Part shown: one piece after another, positions 1-9,333 of the stretch
Numbering within the stretch: the stretch's first letter is position 1
Layout: every line of letters starts with the position of its first letter
Assembly: GCA_003427395.1 (NCBI GenBank)
Contig: BFEA01000203.1
Location: 468,663 to 501,858 of the forward strand
DNA length: 33,196 nucleotides
Direction of reading: 5' to 3'
From: Chara braunii
Taxonomy: Eukaryota; Streptophyta; Charophyceae; Charales; Characeae
The notes under the pieces: model-generated
What the model saw: the letters and a program-made list of their open reading frames with translations, nothing else
Database searches by the model: none
Told to the model about the DNA's origin: nothing
Position numbers and translations under genes: made by a program

Positions 1-250
1 CCAGAAACCATTTCTTAACCCCTAAAATCCTGGGGTCCGGCTCGTGCCTGCTCCTCTCAGCTGTAAGGCTGTCAGCTTGGCTTATTTAGCAAGAGCAGGG
101 TAAAGCGTTTGGGGGACCATGAGTTTCTTTCCTTATTACTCCTCACTTCTTGAGTCCCGTGATTCCGTAGGTGTCTCAAGCGCTGGCAAGGGCCTGTCTT
201 GCGTCTGTGAGTGTCGGAGAGACGATTGACATACGGTCATCGTGGAGCTG

Positions 251-1979
251 TTAGTTCATCAATGTTCCCCAGGTGAGTCTAAGAGTGTTGCCCGTTATGG
301 TTCCCAACTTGCCATTGCCCAGCACCTCCTTTTTGAACTGGTGAATGATATCTTGTTGTTTGGCTGCATCTTCCCGAATACGCTTCCTTGTGCGGCACCA
401 CTCGGAATGGTACTCAGCGAGGAGGGTTTGTATGAGGCCCTCCCAAGCTTCGGCGAGTGATACGGGCCGTTTGGTGATTGTGTGCCTGCAGCGCTTCTTC
501 CAAATCGCCCATAGTGTGAGGGGCGGAGTCTTCAGTAGAGTGTATGTTGCCACCTTTCCTGCAAACACGGTTCTTTAAATCCTGTAAGCGTGAGCACGGG
601 GTCGTCCGACAGGGGGGCAGATGTGGCTGCTTCCCAAAGGTTTGCCGATCTAGCTCTTAGTTGTGCTGTCGACGGGCAGGTCAGTAAGCAGTGTGGGAGG
701 TCTTCTGGAGTGCCCTCATCGCAGAGTGTGCAGATCTCATCGAAGTCGGTCCGGGCTGCTGGGGATCGGCGTCTGCTGATCCATTGGTTGACCGGAAGGG
801 CATAGTAGTAGATCAACCACTGCATGCTTCTCACTTTCGTGTTTTTGATGGACAGCGGTACTTGCCAGGTTATTGTGGTGTGGCTTCCCATTCCCCCGGT
901 GAGGTGTTTATCCCAGCGTTGTGCGGGTATCTGTTGTGTCTTAACCGAATGTCTTCTCAGTCTATAGCCCAGCCTGGTAGTATAGTCTAGGATATTGGTA
1001 CGGCGAGCCACCATTGAAGTGCTGGGAGACGTTTTCCAGGCCCATTCTGCCGGGTCGAACTCCAGATCTTGTATGGTCGTTGTCAGGGCGTAGATTCTGT
1101 ATTGTTCGTCCTCGACCACTCACACTTTTCTGAGTAAATGTGGTTTGGCCGACACCCTGACGCGGATGGCTTGGGAGACCGTGCTCATTGTATGGCCTGG
1201 TTGTTGGATGTCGTGCATAGTCCATAGCGCCCATGGGTCTGAGGGGCCTTCCTTTCTGACAAAGGACATCACCTCTGTCGGAGGGTCTTCCCAGGTCCAG
1301 GTCGCCCAGTCCCCCTTCTTCCATTCAGTCGGTCTTTGGAGCAGCTAGCCATTCTGGGGGAACTGATGCCAGCATGCCGTTGAGATTTGTCTGCAAGGCG
1401 TGGCACCCGTTGAGTGTCTCTCTGAGTTCTGTGAGTGTTTTCCATCTGTTGCATTGGTGGTTCCAGAGATGTTTGATCTGCCACACTCCATGTTCCAACC
1501 AGGTGATCCACCGGGTGTCCTGTGTCATGAGTGTCCATGGTTTGCCTGTCTGGTCCTTCACCCACTGATTTCAAAACAGGGGCTGACGTAATACCTCTTC
1601 TCTGTTTGCTGGTTCTCGGACCTTGGCCGGGAAGATCTCCCTCCATGCCTTGATGAGATACATCCAGTAGTCTTGGTTGTTCCTCTGTTCTTGTTGCTGT
1701 TGATGTTCTTGTTGAAGGGGTCCCTGTTGTCTGGGGGTCCCGCAGGGAGCCGACCAAGTTTGGCCATCAGCCAGAACAGTCCTTGCATGTCCGAGGGTGT
1801 GCTGACCACCGGTAGTTGTCTGATGCGGTACAGGGTCAGGGTGACCCAAGGCAGGTCAGCTTGTGTGAGCAGCTTAACCACCCACTTGGTCTGCAGGGCC
1901 TTCATCTGCGTGGCGGGGTCCAATAGGCCCAGTCCTCCTCTAGCCTTTGGTTGGTTGAGGTGAGACCATGCCACTTTTG
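251..1979 (-). pseudogene. LINE-B ORF2, C-terminal region with zinc-binding (zf-RVT-like) domain
   Basis: This is the carboxy-terminal part of the LINE-B ORF2, in several frames. It reads from the thumb-like region KATAYLWAGNPSRTSYIAKV (~2080-2020) through the conserved LEFDPAEWAWK (~1065) and the block MQWLIYYYALPVNQW (~830-790). The putative zinc-binding cluster is CTLCDEGTPEDLPHCLLTC (~735-675), a CxxC...HCxxxC pattern typical of plant LINE zf-RVT domains. The final charged tail includes LWAIWKKRCRHTITKRP (~510-460) and runs to about 251. The same order is seen in LINE-A at 4758-6135. Frame changes near 1120, 1330 and 1560 show it is a pseudogene. Confidence 0.82.
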
Positions 1980-3548
1980 CTATGTAGCTTGTTCTCGAGG
2001 GGTTACCTGCCCACAAGTAGGCCGTTGCCCGTTTCTTGAGGGTGCCAGCCGTGTGCGTTGTTGGAGTCCAAATGGTAGCAGCATAACAGAGCATAAAGAA
2101 GACGGAAGCATTGAGCCCCAGGGTTCGACCAAGACGGACGTGTAGATGTTGGACCATGTGTCCAGTTTCCGCAGCATCTTGGTAAGGATCTTCGAGGCCA
2201 TCACATGGTTGGAACCTGCATCAGTGAGTTTTATCTCCAGATAGTGAAGCCGAGTTTTCGGGTCCTGCAGTGCGAAACCCTCTGGTGTGTCGTCTGCTGG
2301 GGGTTGCGGTGTGTCCGATAACCACCACCCCATGGTCTTCAGCCAGTTGACCTTCATCTCCGAAGCCAGCTGGAAGGCTTGCATGGCTCTCGTGAGTGCC
2401 TGAAATGAGGAGTTGGAGGCTCTTATCAGTGCTGTGAGGTTGTCTGCAAAAAGGAGTGCGGTTGGAAGGTGGACCACATGCCTGGGGGGGGCTGGCTCAG
2501 CTATCAATCTGTAATTTCTGATGTCCTTCTGCAGGAAGGATGCCACTGCTTCCATTGTGAACAGAAAAAGCGGGGCCGCCAACGGGTCTCCTTGTATGAC
2601 TGATCGGGACATCCTGTACAGTGGCGAAAGGAAAGGACTCGCACCCATCTCCGGAAGTTGGGCCCCACACCCATTTTCTCCATACACTACTGTTGGAAGT
2701 TGCAATTGAGCTGGTCGTAGGCTTTCTCGAAGTTGAAGAAGAGGATGGCCGCATTTAGTCTCTTGTCCGTGATTTAGCGGGTGGATTCTGACAGGGACAT
2801 AATGCCGTCGAGGATGAAGTGCCCCGGAATGAAGCCTGTTTGATCAATGTGGAAGCAGCTGTTGGTGGTGTTGCTGAGGCAGTTGGGCAGTAACTTGGCG
2901 AGCACCTGGTAGACGACGGTAAGGAGCGTTATCTGGCTGTAATTTCTGATGTCCGCCGGGTCACCCTTTTTGTACAGAAGGGTGACCACGCCTGTGCTGA
3001 TGTACTTGCCCAAGCCCTCGTCTTGTTCAGCCTTACACAGAAACTACATGTAATCGTTCTCGAAGATCGGCCAGAAGGTCTGCCAGAACTCCTTGGATAG
3101 TCCATTCCGGCCAGGTGTTTTGTTCGGCTGCAGCGAATATAGGCCCTCTCTTACCTCGCCTGCGTGATCGGTTTGTCTAGATCTTCACTCTGTTGTTGTG
3201 ATACGGTCCTGTCCATCTGTGTGAAAAACTTTTGCCGAGCTGCCTGTGTTTGTTGTGGCTGTAGACGATCTTCCTTTGTGGTGTAAAGCTCTCTGTAAAA
3301 GTCTGCGGCGATCTGCAGCATTTGTTGCAGATCGGAGGTGGCCCTTCTTGAGTACTCAGTTGGTCCATTAGTTTATTTTGGGAGTTGGTTTTTATTTTTT
3401 GAAAGAAATACTTGGTCATTTCCCCCCCCTCGTCCAATTCTTTTACTCTAGCTCGTGGTCGAATGCCCATCTCTTTCCACTTCATCCAGTCAGCCACCTG
3501 CTGCTTGGCTGCGTACAAGGCGTCCTCCGTTTGTGTGTATCCTGGGTC
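1980..3548 (-). pseudogene. LINE-B ORF2, reverse transcriptase domain (decayed)
   Basis: The reverse transcriptase would copy the LINE RNA at a nicked target. Reading on the minus strand, the linker MYAAKQQVADWMKW lies near 3518, then GVVTLLYKKGDPADIRNY and QTGFIPGHFILDG (2990-2800), motif A FFNFEKAYD (~2740-2715), motif B MSRSVIQGDPLAAPLF (~2620-2570) and motif C LLFADNLTALI (~2455-2420). Motif A has Asn where the catalytic Asp is expected (codon 2732-2734). Motif C is FADN instead of FADD (2439-2444). An in-frame stop lies between 2774 and 2771 and the frame changes elsewhere. The protein is therefore dead. Homology to the C2 and A copies in this window is clear along the whole stretch. Confidence 0.88.
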
Positions 3549-3557
3549 AGCCAGCAG

Positions 3558-3558
<1 letters not shown>
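3549..3558. repeat. Target-site duplication of LINE-A, left copy
   Basis: AGCCAGCAGG lies directly beside the LINE-A poly(T) (one extra G at 3559) and is repeated exactly at 14188-14197 on the other side of the element. It falls inside the LINE-B ORF2 codons for NLLA. Confidence 0.88.

Positions 3559-3559
<1 letters not shown>

Positions 3560-3612
<53 letters not shown>
3560..3612 (-). repeat. Poly(A) tail of LINE-A (plus-strand poly(T), 53 bp)
   Basis: An uninterrupted run of 53 T on the plus strand immediately next to the left target-site duplication. It marks the 3' end of the minus-strand LINE-A as expected for target-primed reverse transcription. Confidence 0.93.
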
Positions 3613-3616
<4 letters not shown>

Positions 3617-4757
3617 AAGACCTTACGATCCTGGCTCCTTTTCCATTCTGGGGAGCGTCAGTCCAGTTCCTATTCCACCGGCAAGTCTGAATAACAACAC
3701 ACTCACACTTCCTTCTGTCTGGCCGAAGGACCCCTGAACGGCATTGATTACTCCAACGTAGTGGAGGATTGACTGTCAGCTTGCCCTGCTTTTCTCTTTC
3801 CTCTCAGGTCTGTTAGCTAACCTGCCAGATCTATCGTAAAAAACTAGAAAGAGCTAAGCAGCTACTCAAGCTGACCCTTGTAACCCCTCCTTGAAAACCT
3901 GTCCGTATGTCTCAAAACCGTCTTGTCCCTCCTTAAATCTGTTTACAAAGCGGTCCCAAACCCCTAAACCCTAAACCCTCCTTTTGGAGTTTTGCAAGGA
4001 ATCCTCGAACCATCTTAGCCCGTCAGCTCATAAGGCCTGCAGTGGGACTTATTCATTTGGTACCTAGAGGCTAGAGCACTTGTCTTTTTCACCCCGTATC
4101 AGAATTTTGCCGGTCTTTCCATCATGCATGGAAGTCAGTCAGCGTTGCCGCCTTGCCTCCTGCCATCCATTCTGTGAAGAATTTCCTTTTAAGTCTCCTC
4201 TACTATTCTTCATCATCAGGCATGGGCTTTCTCGTTTTGTACCATATATGACTCAAAGGTCTTGCCTCCTCCCGTACCTTCTCCCTTGGGGGTGCATGGT
4301 CTTCAAAAGTTCCGCAGCACCTTTCCTTCCAGATGGATCACAGCCATACCTTTCGCTTTTTGCCTTCCTGAAGTCCCGTGTTCTTCCTCTTCCAATAAGA
4401 GCGCGCACCTTCCACTGCCATCGGAAACTGTACTGGGCTGTTAGACGAGGGGGGAAATTGGTGGAGGCATGACAGGGGAAGGAAAGAAGATGTGATTAGG
4501 ATGGAGAGGGTCTGGGAGGGTGGGTGTCTTGGCTCAGACGTGTGCATGGGGTTACTTGCAGAACTCTGGTTTCCGTGCGGTTTTCTAGCGCGCTGTGACT
4601 GTGTTTGAAAATGTCCCTCTATTGTGTGAGGGCAACGCCTTCTTTATTCACAGACTATTTATTCAGCAGGTAAGTCCCGGTTCTTGATGTGGATGATGCC
4701 CAAGTTTTTTTTAAGCCCTTGTGATATCCCTCTATTCCGGCGGTGGTAAGAGAACCG
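3613..4757 (-). other. LINE-A 3'UTR with conserved hairpin and telomere-like box
   Basis: There is no convincing coding sequence in these 1.1 kb; the 130-codon plus-strand reading frame at 4080-4472 has no recognisable motif. The end nearest the tail holds a motif shared with other LINE ends in the window: the hairpin at 3663-3681 and the downstream block GCATTGATTACT near 3740. At 3958-3981 there are nearly three CCCTAAA units, the complement of the plant telomere repeat. Similar boxes occur in the LINE-C2 3'UTR. Confidence 0.7.
3663..3681. repeat. LINE 3'-terminal hairpin motif, LINE-A copy
   Basis: CCAGTTCCTATTCCACCGG, one mismatch from the form CCGGTTCCTATTCCACCGG, in which CCGGT and ACCGG can pair around a 9-nt loop. 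It lies 50 bp from the poly(A) tail. Related copies are at 18136-18154, 21436-21454 and 25172-25190. Confidence 0.75.
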
Positions 4758-6135
4758 TCAGAATTGAGGGCTTATCTGTCGGGCTGCTCCATCTATTGGT
4801 GGGGAGCGGCACCTGCTGGAAAGCGGGTCCAGCGTCCCATTGATACAGCAGGTAGCACAGAGATTGGAGTTTTGTTGATTCCTGGGGCTGCGGTTATTAT
4901 TGACTCGTCCCGGGCCTCCCGTATCCCGTGGAGTTGCTATCGATTTCCACAAATCTATTCTTGCCAAGCCAGATTTTTTCCGAGTTTCTCTCTTTTCTGG
5001 TTGCATGATTTTCTGTTGCGCTTTTAGTTCTCTATTCCACTGGGCTCTTATCTCTGTTTGAATTAAGGTTTTGGTTTCAGTCCACTTCTCATCTACGCTG
5101 GTATTTTGGCCAGCCAAGGTACCCTTGCACCTTGTTTTCCAGATTACCCAAAGGGTCGCTCTCCTCAGAAGGTCTGCTAGAATAATTTCTTCCTCTTCAA
5201 GCTCTTTTTCTTCTATCCTCCCTGACAGCAAATCAGTCGTATTTAAGGGGTAGGCATGATCCGTTAGGTTGACCCACAGAGATTTTGTTCTCTCCCAGAG
5301 TTCTTGGGCACGTTGGCAGTGTATAAAGCAATGTATCAACGATTCTTCAACGTTCTCACTGCACATTTTGCACCATTCCAGTTGTTGTTGCTGCTCCTCT
5401 TGCTTCCTTCTTTTGCCTAACCATTGGTTGACTGGAACAGCCCAATAGATTATTAGCCATTGCAGACTTCTGATACTTGGCGGTTTTATGTTGGCATACT
5501 GGTTCCATGGAATTTTGTCCACCCAACCTGCGTTTTCTCCCACATTTTTCTTCGATCTCGCTGTAATAATCTGTTGGGGATCTTTTGTTTTATTTCTTAA
5601 CCTATATCCTGCTTTGACTTCGTAGTCATAGATCGGTGTAAGCTTTCTAGTGCCTCTTTCTCCCCCAGGAATGAACCAACCCCATTCCGCAGGATCTACT
5701 TCTAAGTCTTTTATGTCCTGGTCGGGCTTGTAGATCCAGGTTTTCTTCTGGCCTTGATCGTTAAGTGAAGTCCTTTTACGACTGAGTCTGGGTGAGCATG
5801 TTCTGACCTTGTTAAGGTCTTTGAGTTCAATTATTGCCCTTTGCTCAGTTGCTTTGCCTGGTTTTGCCTAGGTTTTGTGCACGTCTATCAGTTCAAAGGA
5901 CTCAAATTCCGCCCTACCTCCTGTGTCAAGTACCTTGGTCGGAACGGCTGGTCCCTTTTTTGTGGCCCAGTCTCCTACTGACCATTTGGTCTTGGATCTT
6001 AGTAATAATTCCCATTTCAGGGGGACGCTTTCCAGTAGGCTTTCAAGTTGTTCCTTTAGGTTGTGTACGCCTTTTAATTTGGCTCTAAGTTTTTGGTCTG
6101 TCTTCCATCTATTTTCTTCTGAGTTCTATAAATGA
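4758..6135 (-). pseudogene. LINE-A ORF2, C-terminal region with zinc-binding domain
   Basis: This is the carboxy-terminal third of the LINE-A ORF2. Reading on the minus strand, the early part is in shifting frames from about 6135, followed by IKDLEVDPAEWGW (~5720-5680). The open part is 5543-4758 and includes LQWLIIYWAVPVNQWLGKRR (~5465-5405) and the cluster CKMCSENVEESLIHCFIHC (~5370-5315). Cys and His spacing equals that of LINE-B, supporting a zf-RVT zinc-binding module of the kind found at the end of plant LINE ORF2 proteins. The basic tail continues to near 4900. The last residues before the stop overlap a dispersed motif shared with 26151-26202, so the native stop may lie slightly upstream. 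Confidence 0.83.
4787..4838. repeat. Dispersed motif shared with 26151-26202
   Basis: The block around CTATTGGTGGGGAG, CACCTGCTG and GCGTCCC recurs in the same order at 26151-26202. In both places it lies about 1.0-1.2 kb before the LINE 3' hairpin, so it probably marks the ORF2/3'UTR boundary of this LINE family. Confidence 0.6.
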
Positions 6136-6176
6136 TCACCTTCCAAACTCCATTGCCAATCCATTTTTTCCACTTC

Positions 6177-7900
6177 CTACCTTTGGAGTTTAGGGGCCAA
6201 GGCGTGGTTTTTGTTCTTTAGCAAGGGGTTTCCGAAAAGGGGCTGTCTCAACACTTCCTCCCTGGTCTGTGGGGATCTGACTCTTTGGGGAAAGCATGCT
6301 CTCCAGCGCGAAATCAGAGTGGACCAGTGTTCGTTGGACGGATCCCTTCCATCTATCAGCCTGCTGTTTTCTTTACGTCTGGGACTCCATGCTGGGTTGT
6401 GGATCCAGTGATACCCTTCTATGGTAGGATCTACTTTGAATGGTACCAGGTTGCGAATTTGATGAAGGGCCATGATGTGCCATGGTAGTTCTCTGTTAAA
6501 TAACAACTTGATTAGTATGATTACCCACTTTAATTGCAGTGCTTGGAATTGGGCTGCTGGGTTTAACAGGCCAAGCTCTCCTAGTGCCTTTGGTCTGGTA
6601 ATATACTTCCAGGCTACTTTGGTAATATATTTGTCCTTGGCCGCGTCTCTTGTCCAGAGATAGGCTCCTAGTTTCCTCTTGAGGGTGGTGAAGAAACTTG
6701 TGGGGGGATTCCAAAGGGATGCCACATACCAGCTCGTGGAGAGTATCGAAGTATTGAGTACGAGGACCCTCCCCACGAGTGAGACACTCGTTGCTTGCCA
6801 CCCTGCTAGTTTGTTTGTCATCTTAACCAGAAGGCTGGAACCTGAGGTCTCGCTGGCTCCATTTACTGACACTTGGATACCCAGGAAACACACCGGGTGC
6901 TGCGCGTCCAACCACTGTAGTCCGCGGGTGTCCTGGGTCTGCGGGGGGGGGTCAGACGAAGACAACCACCAACCTGCGGTTTTATTCCAATTCATCTTCA
7001 TTTCCGATGCTAACTGGAAGGCTTGCATTGCTTTCGGGAGTGCTAAAAAGGACGAATCCAACACTCTAATAAGTACCGTGAGGTTGTCTGCGAAAAGCAT
7101 CACCGTGGGGATGGGGAGCAACTTTCCATCGTGTTGGGCTGAAAGTCTTTCTATGGACGGGTCTTTGCGGAGGAAAGCAGCTATTGCTTCCATTACGAAA
7201 AGGAAAATTGGTGCTGCTAGCGGGTCCCCTTGTCTGACAGATCTAGACATTTTATACGTTTTTGAGAGGTGGCCATTGACTTGCACCATCCTTTTGGCAT
7301 CCCCATATAGGACTCTTATCCACTTTCTGAAATTTGGCCCTACCCCCATCTTTTTCATGCTTTGTTGTAGGAAATCCCAGTTAACTTGGTCATACGCTTT
7401 TTCAAAGTCGAAGAAAAGTATGGTTGCTTGTATCTTTTTATCCTTTATAATTTTGGTAGCTTCATTTAGGCAGACCACGTTGTCGAGAATGTATCTCCCT
7501 GGAATGAATCTTGTTTGGTCTAGGTGAAAGCATTTATCTGTTACGTTCCTTATTCTATTTACCAGAGGTTTGGCTAAGATTTTGTACACCACGGGCAGAA
7601 GGGTTATAGGTTTGTAGTTCCTTATGTCTGTTTTGTCCCCTTTTTTGTATAGGAGGGTGACCACCCCCGTGCTGATTTCTTCTCTCAGAGAGCCTCTATT
7701 GAACGCTTCCTTACAAAGGTTGTGATTGCGTCACCCATTGGGTGCCAATTGTTCTGCCAAAACTCTTTCGGGAGACCGTCCCTTCCCGGGGTTTTGTTTG
7801 GTTGCATACTGTTGAGGGCTTAAAAGAGTTATGCCTTCGAGATGTCCTTTTCTAGGTAAGTGATGGCTTCCTGTGTTAAGACTTTTGTCCAAATGTTTCA
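6177..7900 (-). pseudogene. LINE-A ORF2, reverse transcriptase domain
   Basis: The RT domain is open for 495 codons at 7664-6177, the longest intact frame of the window. It holds the LINE RT motifs in order: VTLLYKKGDKTDIRNY, DQTRFIPGRYILDN, motif A FFDFEKAYDQVNW, motif B MSRSVRQGDPLAAPIFLF, motif C MLFADNLTVLI, KMNWNKTAGW and CFLGIQV. The frame then continues through a thumb-like region with LGAYLWTRDAAKDKYITKV. Motif A keeps its catalytic Asp. Motif C has Asn at the second Asp of the usual FADD (codons at 7083-7088), which should abolish polymerisation. Upstream, 7665-7900 is frameshifted linker. The real start codon of ORF2 lies far upstream, so the Met at 7664 is internal. Confidence 0.9.
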
Positions 7901-8037
7901 AAAAAATTTCTCTTGCTTTCTGTGTGTTATTGGTATTATCGAGATTAGTTTTGGATGTGTAGAGGCCTTAATTCTTTGGACGCAGAATTTCGCCATGGCT
8001 TCATTGTTTTCCCAATCTCTCACTCTAGCTCTAACGG

Positions 8038-9080
8038 CTAGTCCTTGTCTCTTCCAGTCCGCCCATTGCCTAAGTTCCACCCTGGCTTCTTCCAGGAATT
8101 GTTCGTATAGAGGCGCCCCCGGATAGCAATAAGGTTAAATTTTGCGAGTTCTACCATTGCTTCCATATTTTCTTGTCTTGCCCTCCTCCTTCTGGCTTCC
8201 TTCCTCGAGAAAAGGCTCGCCCACTCTCCTAGACGCTGGATTGCAGGTGGCAGATCATTAAGAATTTCCCACTCCCTAAACTTTTCTCTTAATTTTGCCC
8301 ATTTGCTCTGTAGGCCTTGTTTGAAAGTATCTAAATTGAGGAGTGATGTATTAAGTTTAAAGAAGTTCCTCCCTGGGGAGTTGTCAAGGGAGAGTGAGAG
8401 GTTGATAGAGATTGGATTGTGGTCGAAGCCGTCATAGTACGGTAGCCTCCCAATAGAACTTTCCACGACAGCTCCCTCCAAGGTTTCGGGTATGAGAAAA
8501 AAGTCGATTGTTGAGAAGGTTGTTCTTAGTTTTTTTTCTATAAGTTCGGACAGGACTGACGTGGCAGGATCTTCAGAGGAATCATTTGCCCAAGATATCC
8601 TGTCCACATATGGGCACTGAACTGTGTTCCAATCTCCAACTATGACTGTATGTCTTTGGGGGGGATAAAAATCGTTGATTTCCTTAAGAAACTTTATTTT
8701 GTTATCCGTTGAATTGGGGGCATAAATGTTTATAATTGTGAGCTCGTCTTCCCTGTAAGAAAAGTCTAGTCTGACCCATCTACCATCTAGGATCTTCTGT
8801 GATGGATGTGACTACCATGAAGTGGGCTGCTTATGTGTTCTTATGTGTTAAAATTAGCACTCCGGCTGAAGCAGGCCAGGGGGAAGCTGATTGATTTTTA
8901 TTTTGGCTAAAAGGGGGACAGAGTAACTTGGAGGGATTGATAAATATGGCAATCCTAGTAAGGATTGAAGAGGTTGTTTTGCTCCCCCTTGTTTCAGGAT
9001 TACTGAAGAGATATTCGGTCACCCCGGGTAGACTGCAAGGACCCCGACCTCAATCTTATTATTGGAAATATCAGCCTTGA
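8038..9080 (-). pseudogene. LINE-A ORF2, APE-type endonuclease and linker (frameshifted)
   Basis: This is the amino-terminal endonuclease of the LINE-A ORF2, which would nick target DNA. In pieces on the minus strand one sees ASAGVLILTHK (~8870), GRWVRLDF and LTIINIYAPNS (~8790-8715), a GDWN-type block (~8640), DRISW (~8600) and YYDGFDHNPISINLSL (~8440-8395), then a basic linker RKEARRRRARQENMEAM. LINE-B shows the same blocks with better continuity at 14464-15285. Frames break near 8660, 8780 and 8830. A further frameshift near 8115 separates the linker from ELRQWADWKRQGLAVRARV at 8080-8020. The domain is interrupted at its amino-terminal side by a 114-bp A run on the plus strand. Confidence 0.8.
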
Positions 9081-9084
9081 GCGG

Positions 9085-9202
<118 letters not shown>

Positions 9203-9333
9203 TAGGGCTATGGGCTACTACTATAGCTTTGTAATTTCCCATTCATCTGAGGATAGACCAGATGACTAGGTCCCCCCTTGATCCCTTCATTGATTGATTA
9301 TTACATTTTTGTTCTTAGTTTGGTTGTATTAGT

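Larger units (their letters stand above)
1..3558 (-). mobile_element. LINE-B, 3' part (L1-like non-LTR retrotransposon, interrupted by LINE-A)
   Basis: This is the 3' half of an old minus-strand LINE. It contains the reverse transcriptase, the zinc-binding C-terminal region of ORF2 and the start of the 3'UTR, and it runs off the left edge. Its 5' half is at 14188-18120, the two having been separated by insertion of LINE-A. The join is supported by the 10-bp duplication AGCCAGCAGG at 3549-3558 and 14188-14197: removing LINE-A plus one copy puts the two ORF2 halves in the same reading frame. Positions 1-240 are 3'UTR; 45-100 resemble 21615-21670 in the 3'UTR of LINE-C2. Several stops and frameshifts show the copy is inactive. 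Confidence 0.88.

Noticed and set aside
3378-3694. Poly-Phe ORFs
   Set aside because: They only translate the LINE-A poly(T) tail; the same applies to the poly-Phe frame at 9000-9242 and the poly-Lys frame at 30869-31069.
3958-3981. Real telomere or chromosome end
   Set aside because: Only two to three units, inside a LINE 3'UTR, with ordinary sequence on both sides.
4080-4472. 130-codon plus-strand ORF
   Set aside because: Lies in the LINE-A 3'UTR, has no recognisable motif and no counterpart in the other LINE copies.
6679-7527. 282-codon plus-strand ORF
   Set aside because: It is the antisense shadow of the LINE-A reverse transcriptase, whose motifs lie on the minus strand.
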